Shown: piece after piece, positions 34,850-46,357 of the stretch
Numbering within the stretch: position 1 is the first letter of the stretch
How the letters are laid out: every line of letters starts with the position of its first letter
The notes under the pieces: generated by a model
Told to the model about the DNA's origin: nothing
What the model saw: only the letters and a program-made list of their open reading frames with translations
The model's database searches: none
Assembly (NCBI GenBank): GCA_004380135.1
Contig: QXCR01000097.1
Span: 1 to 64,000 of the forward strand
DNA length: 64,000 nucleotides
Source: Stemphylium vesicarium
Taxonomy: Eukaryota > Ascomycota > Dothideomycetes > Pleosporales > Pleosporaceae
Direction: 5' to 3'
Program-made: the position numbers and the translations under genes

Positions 34850-37800
34850 ATGTCGTAAGTAGCAGCTCCACCGACACCGCCGAAGAGGGGTGAGGTGCGG
34901 CCACGGCTAACAAACGAACCACAGGGGCTCCAACACAATCAAAGGTGCGCCGCCATAGCGAGATATATACACATATTGCCATGTGTACAGTAGGACTGAC
35001 TGTGGAACAATGTAGTCGTGGCGCGGTTCCGCCCGCAGAACAAGGTCGAAATAGCCAGCGGTGGAGAGCCCATTGTTGAGTTCAAATCCGACGACACATG
35101 TACTATCCAGGTACGCCACGACGGCCTCATGGGCAGCACATTGCCCCCCCATGACCAGACAATGCTGACAGCCATGTGCACAGTCGAAAGAGGCCGCGGG
35201 GGCCTTCACCTTCGATCGCGTCTTCGATATGAACTCGCGCCAGGCCGACGTCTTCGACTACTCCATCCGCCCGACCGTCGACGACATCTTGAACGGATAC
35301 AACGGTACTGTCTTCGCCTATGGCCAGACGGGAGCGGGAAAGTCCTACACCATGATGGGTAGCGACATGGACGATGACGTGGGCAAGGGTGTCATCCCGC
35401 GTATCATCCAGCAGATCTTTGCGAGCATTCTGGCCTCACCGAGCAACATTGAATATACCGTCCGCGTCAGCTATATGGAAATCTACATGGAGCGCATTCG
35501 AGATCTGCTAGTCCCGCAAAACGATAATTTACCAGTACACGAAGAGAAGAGCAGGGGAGTGTACGTCAAGGGCCTCCTCGAGGTGTATGTTTCGAGCGAG
35601 GAGGAGGTTTACGAGGTCTTGCGAAGAGGTGGATCAGCACGAGCGGTTTCGGCCACGAACATGAACCAGGAGTCCTCGCGATCGCATTCCATCTTCGTTG
35701 TAACCGTCAACCAGAAGAACGTCGAGACGGGCTCGTTGAAAAGCGGACAGCTCTTCTTGGTCGATCTGGCAGGTTCTGAGAAGGTTGGCAAGACTGGCGC
35801 TAGCGGGCAGACGTTGGAAGAGGCAAAGAAGATCAACAAGAGTTTAAGTGCTCTGGGTATGGTCATCAACTGCTTGACCGATAGCAAGACGCAGCACATT
35901 CCCTACCGAGACTCGAAACTCACACGTATCCTCCAGGAATCGCTCGGTGGTAACTCACGGACAACTTTGATCATCAACTGCTCGCCAAGTAGTTACAACG
36001 ATGCTGAAACACTGGGTACCCTCCGATTCGGTATGCGAGCGAAGACAATCAAGAACAAGGCCAAGGTCAATGCTGAGCTCAGCCCGGCTGAGCTCAAGGC
36101 CATGCTCAAGAAGGTGCAAGGCCAAGTCACATCGTTTGAGAACTACATTGGCCAGCTTGAGGGTGAAGTGACCCTCTGGCGTGGAGGAGAGCCAGTACCC
36201 AAGGAGAAATGGGTACCCCCACTAGAGACCGGTCCGGCCTCTGGCAAGAAAAGCACCCCAGCACCACGTCCAGCGACACCATCGAGATTAGAATCAACGC
36301 GAAACTCAGAGACACCACGACCAGACTCTAGATTGGATCTCGACCGCGCAGGCACACCGAGCATACCGCTCGACAAGGACGAAAAGGACGACTTCTTGAG
36401 GAGGGAGAATGAACTGCAAGACCAGGTTGCCGAGAAGGAATCGCAGCTCGCAAAGGTTGAGGACCAGCTCAAGGCCGCCAAAGATGAGCTCCAGTACTAC
36501 AAGGACCGAGACGCCAAGACCAACAAGGACAACGAGCGAATCACCATCGAATTGAACGAGATGAAGATGCAGGTCGAGAAGATCCAATTTGAGGGCAAGG
36601 AGGCGCAGATTACCATGGACGGACTGAAGGAGGCCAACTCGGAGCTTACTGCCGAGCTGGATGATGTCAAGCAACAACTCCTGGACGCGAAGATGAATGC
36701 CAAGGAGACATCCGCTGCCATGGACGAGAAGAAGAGGAAGAAGGCTGAAGCCATGGCGCAGATGATGGCTGGCTTCGACCTTGGTGGTGAAGTCTTTAGC
36801 GACAACGAGCGCACCATACGGAAGATTATTGAGCAACTCGACCAGCTCCATGAGATGAGCTCGTCGGGCGAGGCCATCGCACCAGATGCGATACAAGGCT
36901 TGCGTGACAAGATTGTCGAAACTCAAGGAATCGTACGACAAGCAGAGCTTTCCCTTACTGCACGAAGTGAGGAGGACACTACACACGCAAAGCGTCGTGA
37001 AGCCCTGGAAGCACGCTGCGACAGCCTGCAAACTCAATACGAAGAGCTCCTCGAGAGCAACCTTTCAGAACAAGACAAGGAAGAGCTCAAGGCGCGACTT
37101 GCCGACGCCTACTCAGCTCGCCAAGAAGGCAATCTCGAGCTTGTCGAGAGTCTCAAGCAAGATACCGCACGACTGGTCGAAGAAAGCCAAAAGCTCAAAG
37201 CCGAGAACGAAAGCCTACAGCAGCGCATTAAGAGTGGCGCGATTGCTAACGGCGTCGCTAACGGCATCAACGGCAAGACGGTGCAGCAACAGATTGCTGA
37301 GTTTGACAACATGAAGAAGAGTCTCATGCGCGATCTCCAGAACCGTTGCGAACGGGTAAGTGCATTGGGGTTCTGGCCGGAGAAGACAACGCTAACAATC
37401 TACCAGGTCGTCGAGCTTGAGATCTCGTTGGACGAGACGCGAGAGCAGTATAACAACGTGCTCCGCACGTCCAACAACCGCGCGCAGCAAAAGAAGATGA
37501 TGTTCCTCGAGCGCAACCTCGAGCAACTCACCGTCGTCCAGCGGCAGCTCGTCGAGCAAAACAGCTCTCTAAAGAAGGAAGTCGCCATCGCGGAGCGCAA
37601 GCTCATCGCCCGCAACGAGCGCATCCAATCTCTCGAATCCCTCCTCCAAGACTCACAAGAGAAGCTCACCGCAGCCAACCACCGGTACGTCTCTGACACA
37701 AACCCTCTTCTCGCAATGGCCGCTACTAATATCTTCCGCACAGCTTCGAAGCGCAGCTCACAGCCGTGAAAGAACGCCTCGAATCCGCAAAAGCGGGGTC

Positions 37801-38023
37801 TACCCGCGGTCTCGGCGGGTCCCCTGCTGGCGGCGCCTCGTACGCTGGCTTCGGCGGCGTAGGCTCTCGTATCGCGAAGCCCCTGCGTGGCGGCGGCGGC
37901 GGGCCTGTTGCTGACGGGCCTGTTCTCCCTGTCATTGGCAACTTGCAGAAGCAGGATGGCGGTAGTGATGGGGGTGACTCGAGTAAGGGGAAGAGGACTA
38001 GTTGGTTCTTTAACCAGCGGTAG
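34850..38023 (+). CDS. Kinesin-1 heavy chain
   Basis: Six exons: 34850-34854, 34925-34944, 35016-35110, 35184-37355, 37407-37684 and 37744-38023, 949 aa. It is the plus-end-directed microtubule motor that moves vesicles and organelles in hyphae. The motor domain covers about 1-335: VVARFRP start, P-loop GQTGAGKS at about 87, switch I with SSRSHS at about 205, switch II DLAGSE at about 234, and the ITLGNLRFG-like TLGTLRFGMRAKTIKN end. Neck and stalk coiled coils run from about 385 to 860. The tail (about 870-949) is Gly-rich with RIAKPLRGGG, then SWFFNQR at the end; fungal kinesin-1 tails are similar and bind cargo without light chains. The start codon is separated from the rest by an intron after only five coding bases. 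Four of the five introns are short and regular. Confidence 0.95.
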
Positions 38024-38036
38024 ACTCGCTCGGGGG

Positions 38037-38083
38037 AGGAAGAAGAAGAAGAAGAAGAAGAAGAAGAGGAAGAGGAAGAGTCA
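38037..38083 (+). repeat. GAA/GAG purine tract
   Basis: A purine-only run of (GAA)n passing into GAGGAA repeats, starting 13 bp after the kinesin stop codon. On the minus strand it yields a false poly-Ser ORF. It probably lies in the kinesin 3' UTR. Confidence 0.85.
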
Positions 38084-38682
38084 TCGTCGACTACGGAGGA
38101 TTGATTGATATGAAATTTGGGTTCTGGGGGCGCGCGGGGTGGCCTGCTGGGGTGTTTTTTGGTGTTTCGAACTTTTTGCATCGCATCGAGGGTGGGGGTG
38201 GCAGGTTTGGGAATTGGAAGGTTTGTAGGGGTGGTGTGGTATGGGATATGAATGAGGTCGGGGATGTGAGGGAAAAGGATATGGTTTTTTCTTTCTCCGC
38301 TCTCTCATAGGATGTGTTATGTGGCTTCATGATGGATGATGGGAAGGAAAGGAAAGAAGATGAGAAGATGAGGAGGACGAGGTTGGATGAGGAAATGGGG
38401 GTGGGCTGCCATGCCGCTTCTGGATCATTGCTGTAACTGTGCCTCTATTGTCTGTGTTCTTTTTTTTTTGAAACTTATACCATAGATCCATTCATCTTTG
38501 AACTTGACCATAACCCCTTTCTTTCTTTCTTTACTCTTTCTGGATATGTTTAATCCCCGTCGTCACTCTCATCTCTGTAGCACGTCCCCTTCCCCCCTTC
38601 TTTCCCCCCCTCTTCCATTCTCATCATTCTTCTCCTCAACTCACCCCGTTTCCCATCTTCTCACCGCCTTCCCAATCCCAAG
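38084..38682. other. Convergent 3' region between kinesin and acyltransferase genes
   Basis: No gene. G-rich, then T-rich from 38459, with a T-run at 38460-38469 and CTTTCTTT repeats at 38518-38535, then a pyrimidine-rich stretch leading to the acyltransferase stop. Polyadenylation signals of both convergent genes must lie here. Confidence 0.45.
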
Positions 38683-40363
38683 CTACCATTCCCCCCTTTC
38701 CAATAGCGTCTCAATCCCCGCCCATAGTCCCTCCTGCATATACCCACTCATCCAATAATCCCCCCTATCATCTTTCCCCAGAATGGGAAACCCATTCGGC
38801 AGCGTAAGACCAGGTTGGTTATTCTGGATGTTACTCGGGCGAGCAGGCACGCTCGCTTCCACCCCAACTCCTCCTCCCTCTCCCCTACTACCCCCTCCAC
38901 CACCCCTCGGCACAACCGCAGCGCCGAAATCCACCTCAAAAAGCCGCGCTTCGTGCCAATTCGAAAACGTAAGCATGTGCATACCCGCGTCGCCGAAGAA
39001 AGGCGGCATCTTCCATCGACTGCCGCGCAGAAGAGACCAAAAGGCGGAGATTTGGTTGCGTGTCCCAAGATGACGTATCGCAGCGCGGATACGCGTTGCC
39101 GTGGTGCTGAGCGGCGTGCTGTGGACGGCAGACAAGGGGACTCGGACAGGGAGGAAGGATATTGCGTTTGAGATGTAAGGCTTGGGGATGGGGATTACGG
39201 GGCGGATGTTCAACGTGATATTGAGGAGGATGGTTTGGTCGTTGGTGGGGGAGGTGTTGGGTTGGATGAGATGGGCGGTTGCAAGACGAGTCCACCAAGC
39301 ACACAGGATGTCGCCTTCGCTTAGAAACGGTTTCGCGGCTTCTTCATCCCCCGGGGGAGAAGAGAGGGTGGTCAGCTCATCCATGGCTTCCTGGTGTAAT
39401 CGCCGCAGGAAAGGCGCGGGTATGCACAGCATTCTTGTCTCTAGCTTTGGGCCCCAGAGTAGGTCTGGTATCTGACGTATGGCGTATCCGAGCAAGCTTA
39501 GCGGCCCCATACGGTTCGATTCTAACTTGTGAGGTTCGTCTGGGTTTACGCCGAGCGTTTCCAAGGGATCGCTTTCTGTTCCGTGGGGTGTGGCTACTTC
39601 ATCTTCTCGACCTTGCAGCATGAGACACCATGCATCCAGCAATGCTTTCTTGCCCATTGCGTCCATGAGCGTGTGCGGCCAGTAAATTGTCACGAGCGTC
39701 TTGTCGGTGAAGGAGACGATGTGTAGGCCTAGTTGCGGAATGTCACTGCTAGTGTAGTCGCTGAGTTTTCCCGGACTGTTGGGCGGCCGCATCAAGGGGG
39801 TGAAGATGTCTGGATCGCCGACTATGCTGGGCCGTGTTAGATTTGGCTTGGGAAGTTGAGATGCGAGTAGGTCGGCGGAGGCTGGGGTGTCGTGCTTTAC
39901 GTGCGAATACGAGATTGCGGGTCGTGATGCTAGGAAGACAGCTGGGATGTGGTATTCTAGCGCTCCTGACTTCTGCGTCTACCTTGTTAGGAAAAACGAT
40001 ACGCGTGCTAATGATGAGATGGTTTCACACGTTGTACCGAAGCCGGGCTCCTATCTTCCACCATCCTTCTTTGTGGGCGAGCTTTTCGAGACTTGAGCGC
40101 AGGAGTTCGGGATCAAGGACTTGGTCAAAGACGAAGAGAGAATATAGTAGAAATGCTCGCCAGAGTGGTGCATCGTCGAAATAATGCAACGGTACTATCC
40201 TGTCTGCTGGTGCGGGTGGACCAGCCATCGTTTCTCCTTTGTTGCCGAAGAACATGACTTCGTTAGCTTGGGTGGGGCGCGCCGGATTATTGTGTAAAAT
40301 GTGAGTGTTGAGAACAGAAAAGAGAGAGTAGTCCTCCAAATCCTCTCGTGACTGCAGTCCCAT
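38683..40363 (-). CDS. BAHD/trichothecene-acetyltransferase-like acyl-CoA transferase
   Basis: Two exons on the minus strand, 40363-40031 and 39972-38683, 540 aa. The intron has GTGTGA and CAG borders and restores one frame. The key motif His-Thr-Leu-Met-Asp (residues 211-215) is the HxxxD catalytic motif of CoA-dependent acyltransferases of the transferase family (PF02458). The second family motif, usually DFGWG, is here Asp-Phe-Gly-Ala-Ala (459-463), followed by a Gly-rich loop of about 18 residues that is unusual. The protein would transfer an acyl group from CoA to a small-molecule hydroxyl or amine; the substrate cannot be told. It stands alone, with no polyketide or terpene synthase near it, so a role in a cluster is not supported. 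It has no signal peptide. Confidence 0.8.
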
Positions 40364-41098
40364 GTCATGTCAATATATAGACCGGCACGTACATCACCCT
40401 TGCGCAGCTGCAGACGAAGATGCCGTGCCGCCTGCCGACTTTAGTATTAGCAGGGGAACGAATGCAGCAAAAGCCCATACCACAAAACCTCAGACAGGAT
40501 CGCATAATGACTGATCCAGAAAGGCGCTTGTGTGATACCATTCTTGGTGACAGGGTCGGATACGCTGATCACCGCATCAATCAATTGTCCAGTATAAGAT
40601 TGTTCGCATAGACTTTGGTATGGATCGTCTACGCCCTGAATGCACCAATGATATTAAATACTTTTTGTAATCAAGAAAGCTGCTTGAGTCGTTGATGAGG
40701 TGAGAAGTAAGCGGTGATGATTGTTGGGAAGCAAGGAGGGCAGGCATGAGTGGTGGGATTGAGGCACGGCTAGCGTGCCCCACCACTCTCATGCTCCTTG
40801 ACTGGACGTCTCGCTTACCACGTTCAGCGATTACTGCTCTGTTTTTCACCGATATGACGGTTTCCAATGACTGTTGGATGTGTGTAGCTCGTCTCGCATG
40901 GGTAGTTATCTTCTGGCTTGGTCAGCTCAAGCATCGTCTACGCCCCAAATTCCAGATGTCATCTCAGTGCTACGCATTTACGCTGGCTGCTCATTCGAAC
41001 GCAGAATTGCTCTTTACGCTACACTGCAGAGTATCAACGCTATGTCTGGAGAATCTCCATCCATCCTTTTCGGCCCTCTACCTCCACTTGTTTCACTA
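40364..41098. other. Intergenic, no supported gene
   Basis: Lies between two minus-strand genes: promoter of the acyltransferase and 3' region of the phosphodiesterase-like gene. Apart from the hairpin at 40744-40794 no structure was seen. A TATATA (about 40372-40377) stands only some 10 bp before the acyltransferase ATG and is too close to be its TATA box. Confidence 0.4.
40744..40794. repeat. Imperfect hairpin
   Basis: GCATGAGTGGTGGG (40744-40757) is complementary to 40779-40794 apart from a two-base bulge, and the inner GCACG/CGTGC pair (40764-40768, 40774-40778) continues the stem to a five-base loop after an asymmetric six-base bulge. It would form a strong stem-loop in RNA or single-stranded DNA. 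It could be a terminator-like 3' structure of the gene ending at 41099 or a tiny inverted repeat. Confidence 0.6.
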
Positions 41099-42508
41099 TC
41101 ACCCCAACCTCTCCCTACACAACCCAATCGCCACATCCGCCGTCGCCCCATCAAAAAAGTCATTTAGAATAACTACAACTCCCTCCTCTCGCATCAAATT
41201 CCTCCCCATCTCACCCCTCAACAGCGGCAGAATCTTCGCATCGCACACCGGTTTCGTCGCGAGGATGGGACTGGTGCTAACATCCGAATCCAGCACACTC
41301 GCCACGATAACATCCCTGATATTTGTCGCCGTCGCCTGACACTGCAACAGGGTAATTGAATTCCCCCGCGGCGGATCCGCACACATGGCGTGCAGCTTGG
41401 TTACCATGGTGTCGCCAGTCAGCGTAGCGTTGGCCTCGTCGTCGTAATTCGAGGCTTGGGCGCAGTCTTTGAGGAGAATGAGGCGTTTGTGCTCGTTGCG
41501 CAGGTCGCGGATGGATTTGTGCATCATGTCGTCTTGGTTTCCTATTTTAATGTCTTTGCCGTGGAGGAGCGGGGTGAGTACGTCGCGTAGTTCGTCGTCG
41601 TTGGGGCGGGGGCAGTCGGCTGGCACACCATCCCAGCGGTTGTGCACGACGATTATTTCGTCTTTGTGCACGTCTAGGAAGCGCAGGATGTGGTCGAGTA
41701 GCACGCGGTAGGGCATCCCTGGGATTGCGCCGTGCTGGAAGTACCATGTGTCTTCCAAGGGACTGACTTTCTGCATCTGGCGGTGGCATTTTGCGGGTCG
41801 GAACTCGAAGTAACGGGCGCCTATGTTGAGGATCGCGTCGAGTGTGTCCTTTTGTGTTATGGCGAGCGCGCGGATGATGTCGGGTGCAATGTGGTTGATA
41901 GCGCCGTCGCCGACTTTGTTCAGAATGGTGAAGGCGTGGGGTAGACTGTGGCCGAGGACTTCTTTGATGATGCCCGTGCCGGCGTTCTTGAGAAGAGAAA
42001 GGCTGGATGCCATGTTGTTCATGCCGATGTCGTGGGAAGAGGGTAAGACCATCTTGTGAAAAGGGCGGTTCGACTTGTCTGAGCTCTGCGGAACGACATC
42101 GCGCATCCAGTTCTCATAGTTTTTGGTCACCGTGACATAGCACTGGTGCTGCTTCGGTAGCTCTGCGAGACCCGGTCCCGCGTCGTAGAAACCATATGTG
42201 ATGACGACATCATCGGTGAAGATGGCTGGTGTTTGTTCCATGTTGACCATTGTGCCTTCTTCCAGCTTGCCGGTCATGCTGTTGACAGCGACCCATTGCT
42301 TTGTGAGCTCGCGGCCATTGCGACGAACGATGAACTCAAAGTTTCCTGTAAACTTGAAGTGAGGTAGATTGGAGGACTCGATCTCCAGGTGATCGGCAAA
42401 GAACTGACGCTGTTCGCTTTTCTTGATACTTTGTTTTGGGACGGTAAATTCAATCTCAACCCCATCCGCCGCAATGTATGCGAAGCACTTGATACCCTTT
42501 GATGGCAT
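41099..42508 (-). CDS. PLC-like phosphodiesterase (PI-PLC X-type barrel)
   Basis: One open frame, 469 aa from ATG 42508. An upstream in-frame TTG at 42526 is not a likely start. The first 150 residues are a beta-rich N-terminal part of unknown role. The rest looks like the TIM-barrel of phosphatidylinositol-specific PLC X domains: SSHDIGM gives the first catalytic His, ARYFEFRP the Arg, YFQHG the second His, and VVHNRWDG a conserved strand end. Since all three catalytic residues can be matched, activity on a phosphodiester such as a phosphoinositide or GPI is plausible; the true substrate is unknown. No calcium-binding C2 or Y domain is present, so it is not a classic eukaryotic signalling PLC, and no signal peptide is visible. 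Confidence 0.75.
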   Translation of the reverse strand: MPSKGIKCFAYIAADGVEIEFTVPKQSIKKSEQRQFFADHLEIESSNLPHFKFTGNFEFIVRRNGRELTKQWVAVNSMTGKLEEGTMVNMEQTPAIFTDDVVITYGFYDAGPGLAELPKQHQCYVTVTKNYENWMRDVVPQSSDKSNRPFHKMVLPSSHDIGMNNMASSLSLLKNAGTGIIKEVLGHSLPHAFTILNKVGDGAINHIAPDIIRALAITQKDTLDAILNIGARYFEFRPAKCHRQMQKVSPLEDTWYFQHGAIPGMPYRVLLDHILRFLDVHKDEIIVVHNRWDGVPADCPRPNDDELRDVLTPLLHGKDIKIGNQDDMMHKSIRDLRNEHKRLILLKDCAQASNYDDEANATLTGDTMVTKLHAMCADPPRGNSITLLQCQATATNIRDVIVASVLDSDVSTSPILATKPVCDAKILPLLRGEMGRNLMREEGVVVILNDFFDGATADVAIGLCRERLG

Positions 42509-43117
42509 GCTGATGGCTCTATCCAACCCTTCCTTATAATGTTCAATGTCTGAAATTTCAGGCCGTCTTCATGTGGAACCAAGTCTTAGCTATCGTAGGG
42601 CGTCCGAAGAGGGTCGTCGGTGGGGCAAGTCATCAACGATGCGAAACGGAAGTTGACAATGCGGCGGGGCATCATCTCGGGATGAAAAGGAAATCACTGG
42701 CGACCTGCCCACGCGTTCTCAGCTCGTGTCTAGACTCTGTAGGTCATTAGCGGTGGCTTAGCAGTGGTGTTGAAGTGGGGCATGCGGTTCACGCACGCCA
42801 ATGGGGCAATGCAGGGAAAGCACGCTAGTCGGGCCGGCCGCGCATGCCGACTCTCAGCTGTCTCTCGTGTCGTAATAATGGTGGAACAGAGAAATGAAGC
42901 TGTCTTTTGTAGGTGTTCCTTGATAATAGGCAGCTCTTCACGATGCTCCAAGTTGACTTTCTACTATGCCCTGCGACGATAGGCCTCAAATCGCTGCCTC
43001 TATCACAAACAGCAACCACTTTGATTCCAGTGTACACTCTCTTTTCCGACTCTTTTGCATAATTTCAAAGGATTAAAATCCCGTCGGTCCCTCTCCCTCC
43101 CCACTTCCCCCTTCCAT
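42509..43117. other. Intergenic, no supported gene
   Basis: Between two minus-strand genes. Short ORFs only. It contains the promoter of the phosphodiesterase-like gene. Nothing distinctive. Confidence 0.4.
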
Positions 43118-43648
43118 CTACCCAAAAGCCGGGGCAAGCGCATAGCCCACAACCAACTCCTCCCCCTGCTTGAAGCAACTCCAAAGATTCCCCACACCTT
43201 CATCCAATCCAGGACTAAACACACTGCCAACATAGCAAAACACGCTCTCATGCTCCTTGACGCCCAGTCGCTTACGGAGAAAACGCACTATGGTGGCGAA
43301 AGTCTGATTGGTGCTGAGTTTGAAGATGCGCTGTGTGAGATGCGGGGCGGAGCCTATTGGATGCAGACGGATGGTTACTGTGAGTGGGAAGAGATCAGTT
43401 GGCTGTAATTTGAGAAGAAAGCAATGCGAGTATGCGATGGTGATGTTGGGCAGCTGTAGATGCCAAGGCATTGAGGAACTTGCAACGAGCTTGGTTGTAC
43501 CTTTCTGAACAGTAAGATTGCCCGCTGTTTCGAGCGCTTTCGATGCATCTTTTGGGAGATTCGTCAAGACGACGGAAGCTGCCATGGTGAGTGGTGCTTC
43601 TGTTGTGTCATCCTCTTCGGGTATTCTCTCCTTGGGTGATTCGGACAT
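43118..43648 (-). CDS. ATG12: Ubiquitin-like autophagy protein Atg12
   Basis: Two exons on the minus strand, 43648-43501 and 43377-43118, 135 aa. Removing the 123-nt intron (GTACAA...CAG) restores the conserved run from LPKDASKALETAG to VTIRLHPIGSAPHL. The full ubiquitin-like fold follows: FLRKRLGVKEHESVF, PGLDEGVGNLW and the C-terminal GYALAPAFG with the final Gly that is activated by Atg7, passed to Atg10 and joined to a Lys of Atg5. The Atg12-Atg5-Atg16 complex then acts as E3 for Atg8 lipidation in autophagy. Length is near the short end for the family, since the N-terminal disordered arm is only about 22 residues. The intron is in frame without stops on the genomic strand, so an unspliced 176-aa reading exists but breaks the fold. 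Confidence 0.94.
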   Translation of the reverse strand: MSESPKERIPEEDDTTEAPLTMAASVVLTNLPKDASKALETAGNLTVQKGTTKLVASSSMPWHLQLPNITIAYSHCFLLKLQPTDLFPLTVTIRLHPIGSAPHLTQRIFKLSTNQTFATIVRFLRKRLGVKEHESVFCYVGSVFSPGLDEGVGNLWSCFKQGEELVVGYALAPAFG

Positions 43649-44452
43649 GGTGTGGATAAGGCTTCCTTGGGCAAACGTTTGGCAGGGTGTATAGAGGATG
43701 ACGGCAAACGCTCAGGGTATAGCAAATAGGATATGCCGAAGTGATTAAGGCGATGCGCTAGATGACTGATGTTGAGAAAACAAGAGTTGTGGAGAGTAGG
43801 AGCGATGGTCAGGTGGAAGGTGTAGACGTCGGCCTAGCCAATCAGAGCCCCACCACCAAAACTACATCACTCATGAAAGGACTGGCAAAAGTAAGTCAAC
43901 GATATCGCCCGTTGCATTGATATCTAGTACTCCCTACATATCTGATACGGTAGTGATAAATAACATAACCTCCTGTAATTGCGCTTGATCGCCCACGGAT
44001 TCATTGCCAAATCCCCATTTAGTATGACAATGCTCCTCAAACCACCATAGTAGTACCAACACCTATTTTCAATCACACGCAGATGCGCACACCACCAGCC
44101 GGCCGGTTTGCAATCGCAAAAACCAGCAAAAGAGACCGCGGAGGTCATGATGCAATAGGTATATACAAAGGAACGCGTGTATCGTTAGCCACCAGGGATC
44201 GAAGATCGTGGCCAATACTGAGTAAGGAAATGAGCAAGTCCTGCTGTGTCACTAAAAGTGGAAGGTAAAAGTCGCGCCGCGAAAATGCTGTGGGGACGGG
44301 TATTCGCTGGCAGAGTTTATGCTATGTGCCGTGGGGGCGAGAAGTGAATAAAGGGTAAGAAAGGAAACCATTTCGTGGGTATTAGTGGTATCGTCCATTA
44401 CGCCGTGACGGATGCATTGTGTGGCAGTATAGTCTGCATGAGCCAAAAAGAC
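43649..44452. other. Intergenic, no supported gene
   Basis: Promoter of ATG12 and 3' region of the Dbf4-type gene, both on minus. Short ORFs only. Confidence 0.4.
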
Positions 44453-46357
44453 TCATCGACGGTCAAGTTGGGCGAGTAGCTGATCAAGCTCAGCCCAGTT
44501 ATCGGTGTTTATTGCGAACTTGCGGTGCTTGCGTGAGACGACGTGCTAGATGTTGTTAGTGATTTGCCGAGGGAAGCAATTATGACAATACACACCTCGT
44601 CGAAATCATTGAATTTCTCCCTGCAGTTCTCGCAGTAGCCGGGTTTCAACTCCTTCTCAACAGTCTTGCGCCTGCGAAGGGCTGCTGCCTTGCGAGCCTG
44701 TCTTTCTTCGTCTCCATCATCGTGCATGTGGCCCATAGTCTCTTGGGCTTTGCGCTTCGCTGCTCGCATAGGCTGAGAATGCTCTTGGCTGAGCGCAGTC
44801 CTGACATCGTTTGTGACAGACGAATGGCCACTATTCGTATTCGCTGACGGTACGCTGTTCTTCTCAAGGACTTTTCGCTTCAGCTGGTTGACTTCCTTGC
44901 TGTTCCCAGCACGGGGCGCGGCAGCGGTAGAGGAGATCATCTGGGATTGGATGGCGGAGGTAATGTTCGATTGGTGCAGTCCAGATGCGACTGGCTCACC
45001 GGCGATGCAACGAGGGACGGCCCGGATGCTAGCCTGAGCACTGCCAAACATGGGTGGTGCACCATCGGCGGTGTTGCAGCGCTTGAGAGGAAGGGCCTTT
45101 GGAGGATAGAGGGGCTTCGCGTCTTCAGTTTCTTGCTTCGCGATAGCAGCAGGGGCACTAGGGCGGCGAGCGAGGTTGTTGTTCTCAACAAGGGCATTCT
45201 TCTCTTCCAAGGCAGAAACCGCACGCGTTCGTGGGGCGGGTGCTGCTTGTCTACGACGCGCTTCCTGCTCTTCCTGTTGTCTGCGGCCGAAATGGGGGTC
45301 TTCCACAAATGGACACTTGCCGTTGCCGGAGGCGCGGAACTGCGGCCACTTGCCCCTCTCCTTCTCAACCTTGGAGTACTCTCTGATCATAACAGGGCGC
45401 GTGGCCTCGTCCATATCGTGTACGTAGACGTAGTATCCGCGGAGGGGAATCATGTCCTGGGAAGCCATGACGTAGTCGCGGTCCATCTTCTCGTTCTGAA
45501 GCAGCTTCTGCAGGTCAGCCGGACGGCCTTTTTGCTGTGCAGCCGCACTCTGGCGAGTCGTGTAGTTGGATGCATCTTCGCCCGTCTCTTTGTTGAACAT
45601 AGTATCAATCATCCGCTGCACCTTGTCGACGGACCATATCTTCATGCCCAAGCTCTTAGCCTTGTACAAGATATCACGAGGATCTGACTTTTCAAGGGCG
45701 GCATCGAACACAGACTTCTTGTTCTCCAGTTGCGCCGGGTTGACGGTTCCTTTGTGGGTCGAGGAACTGCCGTCAATATCGGCGGGAATGGGACGCGTGG
45801 TGATGACATGGGTGACTTCTCGCGAGAAAAACTTGACCTCGCGCTGTATGCTATTAGTTATGTAGACGGGACGGAAGATGTGGTAGACATACCGAGCCGA
45901 GGATGCGTGCCCTGCTCATGAGCTTGTCTTTCTGCGGATCCGAGACGGTATCAAAGTAGAAAGCAAACTGGGGGAAAAGTTTGCGGTAGTGACGCTGCCA
46001 CTGGCGGATCGTCTCCAAGTCCTGGGCGGCTCGCTGTGCAGCCTGCTTGGTGGGCGCCTTGGTCTCTCTTGCAGCCTCCAGCTTCCGGGTCAGGGCAGTA
46101 GGTTGGGCCCCGCTACGGCGAACCAAACCATGACGACGGGCCTCGGCATCGTCAACCTCTATCATCTGCTTCTTCGGGGGCGGCTGGCCATAAGTGACAT
46201 CGCGCTGCTCGCTGGCATGGGACCGCTGGCGCTTTCCTCCGATGGCTGGCGCGCGCATCGGGGAGTTTGTTGCATTCTGAATATTGGCGAGGGGGACGCG
46301 ACGGCTCGACATGACTGTGAGGACCCGGGGCGAGGGAGGGACAGCCACTGCTGCCAT
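44453..46357 (-). CDS. Dbf4-type regulatory subunit of the Cdc7 S-phase kinase
   Basis: Three exons on the minus strand: 46357-45893, 45843-44596 and 44545-44453, 601 aa. All three Dbf4 family motifs are found. Motif N (BRCT-like) lies at about 126-176, around FAFYFDTVSD and the splice junction before REVKFFSREVTHVIT. Motif M lies at about 286-339, with LRGYYVYVHDMDEATRPVM and GKCPFVEDP. Motif C is a zinc finger with Cys559, Cys562, His572 and His578, where the last intron falls just before the first His. Dbf4/Dfp1 activates Cdc7 to phosphorylate the MCM helicase at replication origins. The first 40 residues include an alternative Met at 16 (MSSRRVPLANIQNAT), which is the start seen in many homologues and may be the real one. 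Confidence 0.92.

Noticed and set aside
37726..38181. 151-codon minus-strand ORF with a poly-Ser run
   Set aside because: Antisense of the kinesin 3' end and the GAA tract.
44947..45687. 246-codon plus-strand ORF
   Set aside because: Antisense shadow of the Dbf4-type gene, whose three motifs are clear on the other strand.
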